In this document: in pieces, positions 52,920-61,587 of the stretch
How the letters are laid out: every line of letters begins with the position of its first letter
How positions within the stretch are numbered: position 1 is the first letter of the stretch
Origin: Sporolactobacillus putidus
GTDB taxonomy: Bacteria; Bacillota; Bacilli; Bacillales; Sporolactobacillaceae
Length of the DNA: 64,000 bases
Direction: 5' to 3'
Assembly (NCBI RefSeq): GCF_014647035.1
Contig: NZ_BMOK01000007.1
Coordinates: forward strand, 62,001-126,000
Position numbers and translations under genes: made by a program
The notes under the pieces: generated by a model
Databases searched by the model: none
Told to the model about the DNA's origin: nothing
Seen by the model: the letters and a program-made list of their open reading frames with translations, nothing else

Positions 52920-53807
52920 ATGTGGATAGATATCGTATTTTCAGGTGGAGGTGTCAAAGGTTTTGCCTTCGTAGGAGCCCTGGATGTGCTTGAGCAGTCC
53001 GGATATCAATTTAAAAGAGCGGCTGGGACGAGTGCCGGAGCAATTGTGGCAGCACTGCTTGCGGCCGGATATTCTTCGGCGGAGATGAAAAGGGTCATGG
53101 AACAATTAAATCCGGATCGGCTGCTCGAGGCGCCCGACCGGATTGTTTTTCCATTCTACAAATGGTTCAAAATCTATTTTAAGATGGGACTTTATAGTGG
53201 CGATTCCCTCGAAAAGTGGCTGGTGAAACTGCTTTCCGCAAAAGGGATCGCAAATTTTTCAGATCTTCCCGAGGGATCGCTGAAAATTATCGTATCCGAT
53301 GTGTCTAAGGGAAAAATGGTAGTTTTTCCAGACGATCTGAAGGAATACGGAATGGATCCCGGTTCTTTTTCTGTAGCCAGAGCGGTTCGGATGAGTGCCG
53401 GGCTCCCGTTCTTTTTTGAGCCGATTTCATTATTTGACGGAAACGGTGAGCGATCATTAATGGTGGATGGCGGTATTCTGAGTAATTTTCCGCTCTGGAT
53501 CTTTGATACAGAGAATGAACTGCCTGTTCGTCCGTTCATTGGTTTACAGACTCTCGGCAGGGAACCCTATGCCGAGAGTCCTAGAAAAATAAAGAATGCA
53601 GCGGATCTGTTTCACGGATTGTTCACCGCAATGCGCGAGGCACACGATGAAAAAACGATTGAGAAATTGAAGGGGTCAAATATTGTTTTTATTCCTGTAG
53701 ATAAGGTAAATACAAAAGACTTTCAGATTTCTCGGAGTGAGAGGGAACGGCTTTTCAAGATCGGAGCCGAAGAAACGGGCCGATTTCTGAAAAAGTGGTC
53801 GTATTAG
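52920..53807 (+). CDS. yqhO: YqhO, patatin-like phospholipase
   Basis: A 295-aa patatin-like serine hydrolase. The oxyanion-hole motif SGGGVKGFAFVGAL is at residues 8-21, the nucleophile Ser is in GTSAG (about residues 40-44), and the catalytic Asp is in VDGGILSNFP (about 180). These enzymes remove acyl chains from phospholipids; a cellular role of YqhO is not established. ATG 52920 is nine bases after AAAGGAGG. It stands between terminators, so it is transcribed alone, in the same place as in B. subtilis. Confidence 0.88.
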   Translation: MWIDIVFSGGGVKGFAFVGALDVLEQSGYQFKRAAGTSAGAIVAALLAAGYSSAEMKRVMEQLNPDRLLEAPDRIVFPFYKWFKIYFKMGLYSGDSLEKWLVKLLSAKGIANFSDLPEGSLKIIVSDVSKGKMVVFPDDLKEYGMDPGSFSVARAVRMSAGLPFFFEPISLFDGNGERSLMVDGGILSNFPLWIFDTENELPVRPFIGLQTLGREPYAESPRKIKNAADLFHGLFTAMREAHDEKTIEKLKGSNIVFIPVDKVNTKDFQISRSERERLFKIGAEETGRFLKKWSY

Positions 53808-53827
53808 CATAGAGATCAACAGAAAAA

Positions 53828-53856
53828 GAGAGAAGGGCCATCTTCTCTCCTTTTTT
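53828..53856 (+). terminator. Terminator of yqhO
   Basis: GAGAGAAG and CTTCTCTC form an 8-bp stem around GGCCAT, followed by CTTTTTT. Confidence 0.78.
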
Positions 53857-53886
53857 GGGTCTCTCGGCTGTCTTTAAACACCATCA

Positions 53887-54288
53887 TCAGAACAGCACCC
53901 GTTTCTTCTTTTTGTTCTTTTTCCCGTCAATCACAGTGAGGTGGCCATGATCTTTTGTCGACTGACGGGAAACTTCCCTCAATTTGCGGGATCGGTTCGA
54001 GATGACTTTCAGTTTTGACGGATGAATGCCGCGAACCTTTCGGCCCAGCACAGACAGCTTGTGGCGTCTCATAGACTGTTTCGCTGCTTTTCTGTAGCGG
54101 GCGCGTTCTCCATTCCCGGATCCGCCTGCAAGACGCCGGAAAAAAAAGAGTCCTGCGGCGGCAACGGCGGCAATAATCAGCAGCTGGATGAGAAGGGCAG
54201 TCGAGTTGTTCAGGAAAGAAGCGAGCAAGCCGAAAAGTCCGAGGGCAACGATCAGAAAGAACACAAGGGAATACAGGAACGTTTTCAC
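53887..54288 (-). CDS. yqhP: YqhP-like small membrane protein
   Basis: A 133-aa protein with two N-terminal membrane helices (about 4-27 and 31-52) and a very basic cytoplasmic tail (KKNKKKKRVLF at the end). It has no enzymatic motif. Identification as YqhP rests on its position between yqhO and yqhQ, size and topology rather than on strong sequence recall. A GTG start at 54288 is preferred because GGAGG lies nine bases upstream; the in-frame ATG at 54294 is only three bases away from it. Confidence 0.7.
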   Translation of the reverse strand: MKTFLYSLVFFLIVALGLFGLLASFLNNSTALLIQLLIIAAVAAAGLFFFRRLAGGSGNGERARYRKAAKQSMRRHKLSVLGRKVRGIHPSKLKVISNRSRKLREVSRQSTKDHGHLTVIDGKKNKKKKRVLF

Positions 54289-54308
54289 GGACATTCACCT
54301 CCAAAAGA

Positions 54309-55277
54309 TTAAAGCACTTGATGAACAAGCACGTGTTTGTTTTTTTCCATGGCGGCTTCGCTGAGCCGCATCTGTTCGAAAGCCCGGATACCCACCTCTA
54401 TTTGGTCATCGTCGGGTTCCTTTGTCGTGAGGAGCTGCACCCAGAGCCCCGGATAGCCGAGCCAGCGAAGAACAGGAATGTGGCGTACCTTGTTTGTGAA
54501 CCTTAGAATCTCGTACGCAAGTCCCAGATCCACCGGTATCAGGATCAGGCGAAAAACAAGGCGAAGCCAGAGCGGGTCGGTCGGAACAAAGAAATAAAGA
54601 AATACGCTGATGACCGCTGTAAAGAGAATGAAACTGGATCCGCAGCGGTAGTGAAATCTTGAATGCTTTCTCACATTTTCTACCGTAAGAGCGGCACCGT
54701 TCTCAAATGTATTAATTACTTTATGCTCTGCTCCATGATATTGAAACAGCCGCTTCATCATAGGAGTCAGAGAAATGGAATAAACGTAGCCTAAAAGCAG
54801 CACAATTTTAAAAAATCCTTCGAGTAAGACCTGCCCGGCACCGCCCCTGATGAAAGGTTCAAAAAAACTCGCTGCAATTGCGGGAGCAAGCGTGAAAACG
54901 AATTTTGCAAAGAGAAAGGAGAGAACGCCGATTGCAGTCAGACCGAGAATGGCTCCAAGCCCGTGAGACTTCTTCGGGTTTTCATCCGCAGCATCTGCCC
55001 CTTCAGCAGTATCCGGATCTTTCTCATAAACCCCGGAAGCGTAGTTCAAGTGTTTTGTTCCGATTGCACTCGCTTCAAAAATAGCGAAAATGCCACGCAC
55101 AAAAGGGATTTTCTTGAAAAGTATCAGTGACGGATATTCTTTTTTTGGACATTCAAAAAAAGTTATCGAATGGTCTGTTCTGCGAACGGCGGTGACAGTC
55201 GTATATTTTCCACCCATCATTACACCTTCAATAACCGCCTGACCGCCGTATCCAGGAAGACTTTTTGCCATGATCAT
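54309..55277 (-). CDS. yqhQ: YqhQ, DUF1385 membrane protein
   Basis: A 322-aa polytopic protein of the DUF1385 family. It starts with the signature LPGYGGQAVIEGVMMGGKYT, has a cluster of membrane helices at about 110-165 and 200-260, and a central FQYHGAEHKVINTFENG motif typical of the family. Function is unknown; conservation next to spoIIIA and efp across Bacillales is position information only. The start is placed at ATG 55277 (MIMAKSL), six bases after a GGG; ATG 55271 is also possible and no strong ribosome site exists. Confidence 0.88.
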   Translation of the reverse strand: MIMAKSLPGYGGQAVIEGVMMGGKYTTVTAVRRTDHSITFFECPKKEYPSLILFKKIPFVRGIFAIFEASAIGTKHLNYASGVYEKDPDTAEGADAADENPKKSHGLGAILGLTAIGVLSFLFAKFVFTLAPAIAASFFEPFIRGGAGQVLLEGFFKIVLLLGYVYSISLTPMMKRLFQYHGAEHKVINTFENGAALTVENVRKHSRFHYRCGSSFILFTAVISVFLYFFVPTDPLWLRLVFRLILIPVDLGLAYEILRFTNKVRHIPVLRWLGYPGLWVQLLTTKEPDDDQIEVGIRAFEQMRLSEAAMEKNKHVLVHQVL

Positions 55278-55510
55278 GATCAGCCCGATTCTAAAAATTA
55301 ATGGAGAAGGCAAGCATTTTACCTCTACTAATAATATTCTACCCGAATTGGCTTAAAACCTCTAGGTTGGCGGCCCATTTTCAAAAATAGTTTTGCACAT
55401 TAAACCGGCGTCCTATACAAGTTTTATCATTTTATCGTGTACTTGGGCTCATGAACGCCCATTCTCTGGGCATAATAAAAAACTAAAGCAGACTAATGAG
55501 GGGATTTAAG

Positions 55511-56035
55511 ATGGCAAGACGGATAAAAAAAACGAAAAAAGAGAAGACAGAGAAAAACAACAACAAAAAAAATCTGGGAAAATCAATTGGGCGAGCTTCC
55601 GTAATTGGTGTTTTCGGCGGACTGATCTGGAGTTCTGCTGCGCTTGTCTGTCAGTTACTGAATTTCTCAAAAGTCGGTCCTTCTCTTCTCTTTGCCCCTC
55701 TTCCTTTAGGATCCTGGAAAAATCATCTTTACGGACAGTTTTTAGCGATTGCCTGCATTGGTTTGATCTCGATTGCTTTCGCTCTTCTCTATCAGCTTAC
55801 ACTCAGCAGGTTCAAAACGATCTGGGTAGGCATCGTTTCCGGAATTTTTCTTTGGACGATCGTCTTTTTTGCGGCGCAGCCCTTACTTCCGGGCCTCCCA
55901 CCGCTTAAAAAAATCGGCTGGAACACACTGACGACCACGCTGTGTCTCTATGTATTATATGGACTTTTTATCGGTTATTCGATTGCTTTTGAAATTGAGG
56001 AAAATTCAAACTCCGAGAACTACTCAAATGAATAG
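55511..56035 (+). CDS. yqhR: YqhR, conserved four-helix membrane protein
   Basis: A 174-aa protein with a very basic start (RRIKKTKKEKTEKNNNKKNL) and four membrane helices at about 28-52, 75-100, 110-132 and 148-168, ending in an Asn/Glu-rich tail. Matches YqhR in size, topology and its YqhQ-to-efp position. No function is known. ATG 55511 has GAGGGGA upstream; an in-frame start at 55496 lies before that site. In B. subtilis aroQ (yqhS) and a prolidase-like gene (yqhT) follow; here efp follows directly. Confidence 0.8.
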   Translation: MARRIKKTKKEKTEKNNNKKNLGKSIGRASVIGVFGGLIWSSAALVCQLLNFSKVGPSLLFAPLPLGSWKNHLYGQFLAIACIGLISIAFALLYQLTLSRFKTIWVGIVSGIFLWTIVFFAAQPLLPGLPPLKKIGWNTLTTTLCLYVLYGLFIGYSIAFEIEENSNSENYSNE

Positions 56036-56183
56036 CGCTGTGGTAAAATGTTTAAAGTGGCTTCGGCTCAGCCGGCTTGTTAACGCCGGTTGAACGCGTG
56101 TTTCCGCAATTATATGAATAACGTCAAGCATCGGGGATTCCCGTCTTGTGTCACGTGGGGCGCAATTTAAAAGGAGGAAGACG

Positions 56184-56741
56184 ATGGTTTCAGTCAATGA
56201 TTTTCGTACAGGTTTAACAATTGAGGTCGATGGGGATATACTATCCGTCATTGAATTTCAACATGTAAAGCCGGGGAAGGGAGCGGCTTTTGTACGTTCC
56301 AAGCTAAGAAATCTTCGGACGGGAGCGATTCAGGAAAAAACGTTCCGCGGAGGAGAAAAGGTAAATGCCGCCCGGATTGACAACCGCAAGATGCAGTTCC
56401 TGTATTCAAGCGGCTCAGCTTATACTTTTATGGATATGGAGACTTTTGAACAGCTGGATCTGGATGCGAGCCAGATTAAAGAACAGCTGAACTTCCTTAA
56501 AGAAAACATGGAAGTCAATATCCAGTCCTATCAGGGTGAAACGCTCGGCGTCGCTCTACCGAATACGGTTGTACTGGAAGTGGCGTCGACGGAGCCCGGT
56601 ATCAAAGGCGATACGGCTTCAGGCGGTTCGAAACCTGCAACTATGGAAACGGGATACGTGGTCAGTGTTCCATTTTTTGTCAATGAAGGAGACAAACTTG
56701 TCATTGACACACGCTCGGGTCTCTATGTCTCCCGTGCCTGA
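56184..56741 (+). CDS. efp: Translation elongation factor P
   Basis: A 185-aa three-domain EF-P, the usual length. The N-terminal KOW-like domain begins [17 protein letters not shown]. The loop residue that is modified in many species is Lys32 in [13 protein letters not shown], the same position as the 5-aminopentanolylated Lys in B. subtilis. Domains II and III follow ([20 protein letters not shown] and [15 protein letters not shown]). It rescues ribosomes stalled on proline runs. ATG 56184 has AAGGAGGAAG upstream. A terminator separates it from spoIIIAA. Confidence 0.96.
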   Translation: MVSVNDFRTGLTIEVDGDILSVIEFQHVKPGKGAAFVRSKLRNLRTGAIQEKTFRGGEKVNAARIDNRKMQFLYSSGSAYTFMDMETFEQLDLDASQIKEQLNFLKENMEVNIQSYQGETLGVALPNTVVLEVASTEPGIKGDTASGGSKPATMETGYVVSVPFFVNEGDKLVIDTRSGLYVSRA

Positions 56742-56757
56742 TTTAATAAAGATAGGT

Positions 56758-56790
56758 AAGCATCTTCTTCGGAGGATGCTTATTTTTTTT
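56758..56790 (+). terminator. Terminator of efp
   Basis: AAGCATC and GATGCTT with a 9-nt loop, followed by A and eight T's. Confidence 0.82.
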
Positions 56791-56817
56791 GCTTTTCAAG
56801 GGGAGGGAGGGATAAAG

Positions 56818-56844
56818 CATATTGCCTGCAGGCTCGCATATATT
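56818..56844 (+). promoter_or_regulatory. Possible SigE promoter of the spoIIIA operon
   Basis: GCATATT (56818-56824) and CATATATT (56837-56844) resemble SigE -35 and -10 elements, but spacing is about one base short. The spoIIIA operon is a SigE target in Bacillus. It lies 95 bp before spoIIIAA. Confidence 0.4.
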
Positions 56845-56939
56845 TGGAAAAGGAGCTCGGCCGATTATCGGGAAACGCCGGATGACGCTCAAACAGTGAC
56901 AGGCTTACCATTCTAGAAGTCAAAAGCAGGTGGTCCGCA

Positions 56940-57890
56940 ATGAAACAAGTTTTGTCTTTTTTACCTGAATCTTTTCAAAAAGTGATTCTGGAGATGCCCG
57001 AAGAGGAGAAGAAGAACCTTGAAGAGATCCGATGCAGAACCGGCCGGCCGCTGGAACTGATTGTGTCCGGCGCGATCCGGACGGCTCCGGACGGTGAAAT
57101 GCCGGTTTTTCAGCCGGAACAAGCGAGAGAAATGCTTCAGAAAATAGGAAAATATTCGCTTTATGCATTGGAAGAAGAGCTGAGGCGCGGTTTCATTACG
57201 GTTCAGGGCGGCCACAGAATAGGGCTTGCGGGACACGTAATCACAGAAAACGGGCATGTTCTGCGCCTTCGTGATGTGACATTTTTCAATATCCGGCTTG
57301 CAAAGCAAAAGATAGGGGCCGCACTTCCGCTTGTCCCCTATCTTTATTGGAGCGGACACTGGAAGAGTTCACTGATCGTCGGAGCGCCCCAGACCGGGAA
57401 AACAACACTGCTTCGTGATCTGGCGCGGATGATCAGCGAGGGTATCTCTGAAAGATATATAGCCGCACAAAAAACCGGAATTGTGGATGAACGCTCGGAA
57501 ATCGCAGGATGTGTTGCAGGCATTCCTCAGAACAGGCTTGGAGATCGGACGGATGTTCTTGATGCCTGCCCGAAGGCTGAAGGCATGATGATGATGATCC
57601 GATCCATGAGTCCGGATGTTTTGATCGTCGATGAAATTGGACGGAAAAATGATACAGAGGCGTTGTTCGAAGCGATGAATGCAGGTGTGACCGTTATGGC
57701 CACTGCTCACGGTTCGACACTCGAACAATTGAGCGGGAGGCCGTCCCTCAGGCCATTGATTGACTCGAAGCTTTTTGAAAGGTACATCATCCTCTCGAGG
57801 CTCAAGAGAACTGGGAAATCAGGCTGCAGATTTACAGTTTATGATAAACTCGGCAGATCGATCGTGTCAGCGGAGGAAAGATGGGAATGA
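56940..57890 (+). CDS. spoIIIAA: SpoIIIAA, ATPase of the mother-cell-forespore channel
   Basis: A 316-aa secretion-type ATPase of the sporulation channel complex. Walker A is GAPQTGKTT (residues 148-156); the VDERSEIAG and DVLIVDEIG motifs follow. The N-terminal region (about 1-110) contains LEEIRCRTGRPLEL and GFITVQGGHRIGLAGHV, typical of the family. It energises the SpoIIIA-SpoIIQ channel that supports the forespore after engulfment. ATG 56940 follows AGGTGG. It overlaps spoIIIAB by 10 bp. Confidence 0.95.
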   Translation: MKQVLSFLPESFQKVILEMPEEEKKNLEEIRCRTGRPLELIVSGAIRTAPDGEMPVFQPEQAREMLQKIGKYSLYALEEELRRGFITVQGGHRIGLAGHVITENGHVLRLRDVTFFNIRLAKQKIGAALPLVPYLYWSGHWKSSLIVGAPQTGKTTLLRDLARMISEGISERYIAAQKTGIVDERSEIAGCVAGIPQNRLGDRTDVLDACPKAEGMMMMIRSMSPDVLIVDEIGRKNDTEALFEAMNAGVTVMATAHGSTLEQLSGRPSLRPLIDSKLFERYIILSRLKRTGKSGCRFTVYDKLGRSIVSAEERWE

Positions 57891-58402
57891 TTCATATTCT
57901 TGGAGCATGCATGATTCTGTTTGCATCGACGGCATCAGGGATGCTGATTGCCCGAAAATACCGCAATCGTCCGAGAGAGATAAGACAATGGCGTTCTGCG
58001 CTGCAATCCATAGAAGCGGAAATCGTATATGGCCGCGTGCCGATTGAAGAGCTGGCCGGTCACCTCTCCAGCCAACTCCCCAAGCCGGTTGCTTCATTTT
58101 TCTACCGGCTCCAAAAGAAAATGAGGACAGACAGTCCAACCCTTCAGAAGGCCTGGGAGGAGAGCGTTGAACAATTTTGGCCGGAGACTTCACTAAAAAA
58201 AGCGGAGAAAGAAATTCTTCTTCAATTCGGAGTGACATTAGGCACTCAGGATACGGAAAACCAAAAGAAACATATTCAACTAGCGCTGGCCCATCTCGAG
58301 CGAGAAGAGTCGGAAGCACGGAATGCTCAAGCGGCCAACGAGAAATTGATGAGAAATTTAGGCTTTCTGGCCGGGTTACTGCTTGTGCTTCTTTTCATTT
58401 GA
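57881..58402 (+). CDS. spoIIIAB: SpoIIIAB
   Basis: A 173-aa protein with an N-terminal membrane helix, a GspF-like cytoplasmic domain (WRSALQSIEAEIVYGRVPI, then KAWEESVEQFWPE), and a C-terminal membrane helix (GFLAGLLLVLLFI). It is thought to be the platform partner of SpoIIIAA. The ATG at 57881 lies four bases after GGAGG and overlaps spoIIIAA; ATG 57887 has more usual spacing and is equally plausible. Conserved stretches such as QFGVTLGTQDTENQKKHIQ match the B. subtilis protein. Confidence 0.94.
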   Translation: MGMIHILGACMILFASTASGMLIARKYRNRPREIRQWRSALQSIEAEIVYGRVPIEELAGHLSSQLPKPVASFFYRLQKKMRTDSPTLQKAWEESVEQFWPETSLKKAEKEILLQFGVTLGTQDTENQKKHIQLALAHLEREESEARNAQAANEKLMRNLGFLAGLLLVLLFI

Positions 58403-58442
58403 ATAAAATGGCGGATTTCACCTGCAGGAGAGGAGGGGCCTT

Positions 58443-58646
58443 ATGCCACTGGACGTCAACACAATTTTTCAGATTGCCGGCATCGGCATCATTGTCGCCA
58501 TGATCCAGACGGTTCTTAAACAGATGGGTAAAGACGACTGGGCACAGTGGGTCACGCTGATCGGGTTCGTTGTAATTCTTTACATGGCTGCCACTCTGAT
58601 CGGCAATCTGTTCGACAAAATAAAAAATGTGTTTCTTTTCATGTAG
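58443..58646 (+). CDS. spoIIIAC: SpoIIIAC
   Basis: A 67-aa membrane protein with two helices (VNTIFQIAGIGIIVAMIQTV and VTLIGFVVILYMAATLI), the size and sequence expected for SpoIIIAC. Structurally related to SpoIIIAD, it belongs to the membrane part of the channel. The ATG at 58443 follows GGAGAGGAGG. It lies 40 bp after spoIIIAB in an uninterrupted operon. Confidence 0.94.
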   Translation: MPLDVNTIFQIAGIGIIVAMIQTVLKQMGKDDWAQWVTLIGFVVILYMAATLIGNLFDKIKNVFLFM

Positions 58647-58660
58647 AGAAGGACAAGGCG

Positions 58661-59062
58661 ATGGATATTCTGCAAATCGTCGGTTTGGGATTGGCGGTCA
58701 CATTTCTCGTACTCATCCTGAAGGAAAGAAATCCTGTTTTCGCTCTTTTGCTGTCCATGATTGCCGGCATCATCATTTTTATCATGCTTGTCGATCAGAT
58801 TCAGCTCATTTTGAATATGCTCAGCAAAATGGCGGAAACCGCCCATTTGAATAACGTTTACGTGGCTACCATTCTGAAAATCATCGGCATTGCTTATATC
58901 TCGGATTTTGGCGCGGAGATCGCCAAGGATGCAGGGCAGGGCGCTTTGGCCGGCAAGATTGAACTGGCCGGGAAGGTCGTCATTCTGGTCATGGCGATTC
59001 CGATAATGACATCGATTGTTGAGACCGTAATGAATCTTATGCCGCAAGTGGGGGGAGGGTAA
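58661..59062 (+). CDS. spoIIIAD: SpoIIIAD
   Basis: A 133-aa membrane protein with four hydrophobic segments. The opening DILQIVGLGLAVTFLVLILK and the core KIIGIAYISDFGAEIAKDAG with GKIELAGKVVILVMAIPIM are the conserved SpoIIIAD features. The start ATG 58661 lies 14 bp after the spoIIIAC stop and has AAGG upstream. The stop overlaps the spoIIIAE start by one base (TAATG). It works with SpoIIIAC and SpoIIIAE in the mother-cell membrane. Confidence 0.94.
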   Translation: MDILQIVGLGLAVTFLVLILKERNPVFALLLSMIAGIIIFIMLVDQIQLILNMLSKMAETAHLNNVYVATILKIIGIAYISDFGAEIAKDAGQGALAGKIELAGKVVILVMAIPIMTSIVETVMNLMPQVGGG

Positions 59063-60261
59063 TGCTGAAAAAACGGGAAAAGGCTTTTTTTGGGAAGCTG
59101 CTGCTGAGCGTTTTTGCTGCGCTCTGTGTTTTGTTGCAGGGAGTTCCTGTTTTCGCTGTTCAGCCGGAAGACACGCCGCAAAAATGGTCGGACACTCAGC
59201 TGAACAAAATCGACACGGGACAGATCGAAACGTACTGGAACAAAGTGGTGAATGATTATCACGGATTTCTCCCTGAAAGCGATCCTGATTTTAAGAGTTT
59301 TATCCGTTCGAACAAACAGGGATTTGTGAACAAGCTGTTTGATGGATTACTTCATTTTTTCCTGAATGAGCTTCTTGTCAATAGCAAACTGCTTGGTACA
59401 CTGATTCTGCTTTCTATTTTTTCCACTCTGCTTCAGGCAATCCAGTCCGCTTTTGAGAACAAAACGGTATCAAAGGTGGCCTATATGGTTGTCACCTTGG
59501 TTTTGCTGATTCTGCTGCTCAACAGTTTCAAAGTGGCAATCGGCTACATTACAGGGACGGTTAGCGCGATGAGCCAGTTCCTTATTGCTCTTATTCCTCT
59601 GATCTTTGCACTGACAGCTGCCGCAGGAGGGGCCGCCACAGTTACCTTATTTCATCCTCTGATCATCTTTCTAGTTAACGCCGCAGGCTGGCTGGTTTCC
59701 AAATTTGTCCTGCCGCTGCTGTTTATGTCCGCCTTGCTAGGTATTGTCAGCACTTTATCGGACCATTATAAATTAACCAAACTTGGCGATTTCATGAAAA
59801 ATGTTGCCGTGTTCACGCTTGCCGCATTTTTTGCCGTCTTTCTAGGAGTCATGTCCGTTCAGGGAGCGGCTACGGCAATCTCCGACGGTCTGATGGTCAA
59901 ATCGGCCAAATTTTTTACAGGCAACTTTATTCCTGTCGTCGGACGCATGTTTACTGAGGCTGCGGACACGGTGATCGGAGCCTCCGTCCTGTTAAAAAAC
60001 ACAATCGGCATTGCCGGTCTGCTGATCCTGTTCTGCATCACAGTTTTTCCGCTTCTTAAAGTCCTGTCTCTCGCTTTTATTTACAACGTTGCCGCGGCGG
60101 TTCTTCAGCCTCTCGGAGGGGGACCGGTCATTGACTGCCTCGGCATCATGGCGAAAAGCATGCTCTATCTGTTTTCAGCGCTTGCCATCGTGTCGCTCAT
60201 GTTCTTTCTTGCCCTGACTATTATCATAACTTCAGGAAATCTTTCTTTGATGGTTCGTTAG
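59062..60261 (+). CDS. spoIIIAE: SpoIIIAE
   Basis: A 399-aa membrane protein with an N-terminal signal/anchor (residues 10-31, ending PVFAV), an external segment to about 85, and about eight helices. Landmarks include HFFLNELLVNSKLLG, ALTAAAGGAATVTLFHPLIIF and PLGGGPVIDCLGIMAKSM. It is the largest membrane subunit of the channel. The ATG at 59062 overlaps the spoIIIAD stop and GGAGGG precedes it. Length matches B. subtilis SpoIIIAE (about 399 aa). Confidence 0.94.
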   Translation: MLKKREKAFFGKLLLSVFAALCVLLQGVPVFAVQPEDTPQKWSDTQLNKIDTGQIETYWNKVVNDYHGFLPESDPDFKSFIRSNKQGFVNKLFDGLLHFFLNELLVNSKLLGTLILLSIFSTLLQAIQSAFENKTVSKVAYMVVTLVLLILLLNSFKVAIGYITGTVSAMSQFLIALIPLIFALTAAAGGAATVTLFHPLIIFLVNAAGWLVSKFVLPLLFMSALLGIVSTLSDHYKLTKLGDFMKNVAVFTLAAFFAVFLGVMSVQGAATAISDGLMVKSAKFFTGNFIPVVGRMFTEAADTVIGASVLLKNTIGIAGLLILFCITVFPLLKVLSLAFIYNVAAAVLQPLGGGPVIDCLGIMAKSMLYLFSALAIVSLMFFLALTIIITSGNLSLMVR

Positions 60262-60271
60262 GGGGGCATCA

Positions 60272-60913
60272 ATGAATTATCTCGGAGAGTGGGTCTCGCA
60301 GCTGGTCCTGATCGTTCTTTTTGCCGTGATTCTGGAGCTCCTGCTCCCGGCCCGCAGTTTCCAGAGATACGTGAAGTTCGTGGTCGGGCTGGTTCTGATC
60401 GTGGCGCTTATGGATCCGGTTATCCGTCTGTTTCAGCTGGATCCTGTCGATCTCATCCGCGGGTTGAAGACCGGCCAAGGAAACGTTCAGATACAAAATG
60501 AAACAGTTGGACAAAAAAAAGAGATAGAAAGCTCGCAAACGGCATATATTCAAGAACAAGTAGCTGTCCAAATGAAGGATCTTGTGAAGGAGGAGTTGAA
60601 TCAGCAGTACGGAATGAGCATCAAGGATCTGGCATTATCCGCGAAGCAAGGAGGCAAGCAGGGCCTGCTGCTTCAGAACGTCACAGTGGTCCTTGAAAAG
60701 ACGGGAAATCCGGGCAATACCTCACCCCCCTCGGTCCAGGCTGTCCGGCCCGTTAAGGAAGTGTCCATCAGAGTGGGCCGGCAAACGCCTGATCAGGGAC
60801 CTTCAAAGGGAAACACTCAGATCGAGAAGATTCGCTCCTTCCTTGCCGGACGGTGGGAGATTGATAAAAATCTCATCACACTTCACATGGAAGGAGGAGG
60901 TTCAGTTCCGTGA
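60272..60913 (+). CDS. spoIIIAF: SpoIIIAF
   Basis: A 213-aa protein with two N-terminal membrane helices (about 5-25 and 32-52) and a periplasm-equivalent domain (about 60-213) that in SpoIIIAF adopts a ring-building motif fold. The start LGEWVSQLVLIVLFAVILEL and FVVGLVLIVALMDPVIRLF are family-typical. Its 3' end overlaps spoIIIAG by 4 bp (GTGA). ATG 60272 is placed after a GGGGG run at the end of the spoIIIAE gene. Confidence 0.9.
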   Translation: MNYLGEWVSQLVLIVLFAVILELLLPARSFQRYVKFVVGLVLIVALMDPVIRLFQLDPVDLIRGLKTGQGNVQIQNETVGQKKEIESSQTAYIQEQVAVQMKDLVKEELNQQYGMSIKDLALSAKQGGKQGLLLQNVTVVLEKTGNPGNTSPPSVQAVRPVKEVSIRVGRQTPDQGPSKGNTQIEKIRSFLAGRWEIDKNLITLHMEGGGSVP

Positions 60914-61572
60914 AGCACTGGATGATGAAACTGAAAGAGTGGCTTGACAGTGAACGGAGCGGAAACGGCAAACGTGTGAAAACACAGAAAGAGATGCTTA
61001 TCAGACTGGGGATCATTGCCGTGATCGGGATTGCCCTTCTTGCAGGCAGCAAGATTTTATCCGGAAATCAGGGAACGAATAAAGCGGCCGGCAGCCCGGT
61101 GTTTAACAGCCAGGATGCAAAAAGCTTATCGGAAATAAAATCAAATCTCAGTCAGGCCACCTTGACTCCAATTGAAAAATATGAATCTTACGTTGACCAA
61201 AATCTGAAAGACATTCTGCAGCAGATCCAAGGTGTTTCAGATGTTTCCGTAATGGTGACATTTTCTTCGACAGAGAAAAAAATATACCAGAATAACGTCA
61301 GAACGCAGGACAACCAGACAAAAGAGACCGATCAAAAAGGAGGAACGCGCCAGGTTAACGACCATAGTCAGGACAGCCAAGTCGTTATGGTAGACAAAAA
61401 CGGAGTCAAGGAACCCGTGGTTATCGGACAAGAACAGCCGACTGTCCGCGGCGTGATTGTCGTGGCCCGCGGCGCGGATCAGCCGGCTACTCAAGTAAGA
61501 ATCATGGATGCCGTTGCGACGGTTCTGGACATACCTTCTTATAAAGTCAAGGTCTTGCAAAAAAGTGAATGA
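60910..61572 (+). CDS. spoIIIAG: SpoIIIAG, ring-forming channel protein
   Basis: A 220-aa protein with one membrane helix (about 30-50) and an external domain. The segment YESYVDQNLKDILQQIQGV is conserved, and VIVVARGADQPATQVRIM near the C-terminus is the second half of the ring-building motif. A polar insertion (about 125-155, rich in Gln, Asn and Thr) corresponds to the beta-triangle insertion that makes the large 30-subunit ring in B. subtilis. The GTG start at 60910 overlaps spoIIIAF and follows GGAGGAGG. Confidence 0.93.
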   Translation: MKHWMMKLKEWLDSERSGNGKRVKTQKEMLIRLGIIAVIGIALLAGSKILSGNQGTNKAAGSPVFNSQDAKSLSEIKSNLSQATLTPIEKYESYVDQNLKDILQQIQGVSDVSVMVTFSSTEKKIYQNNVRTQDNQTKETDQKGGTRQVNDHSQDSQVVMVDKNGVKEPVVIGQEQPTVRGVIVVARGADQPATQVRIMDAVATVLDIPSYKVKVLQKSE

Positions 61573-61587
61573 GGAGGCAGTTTAAAT

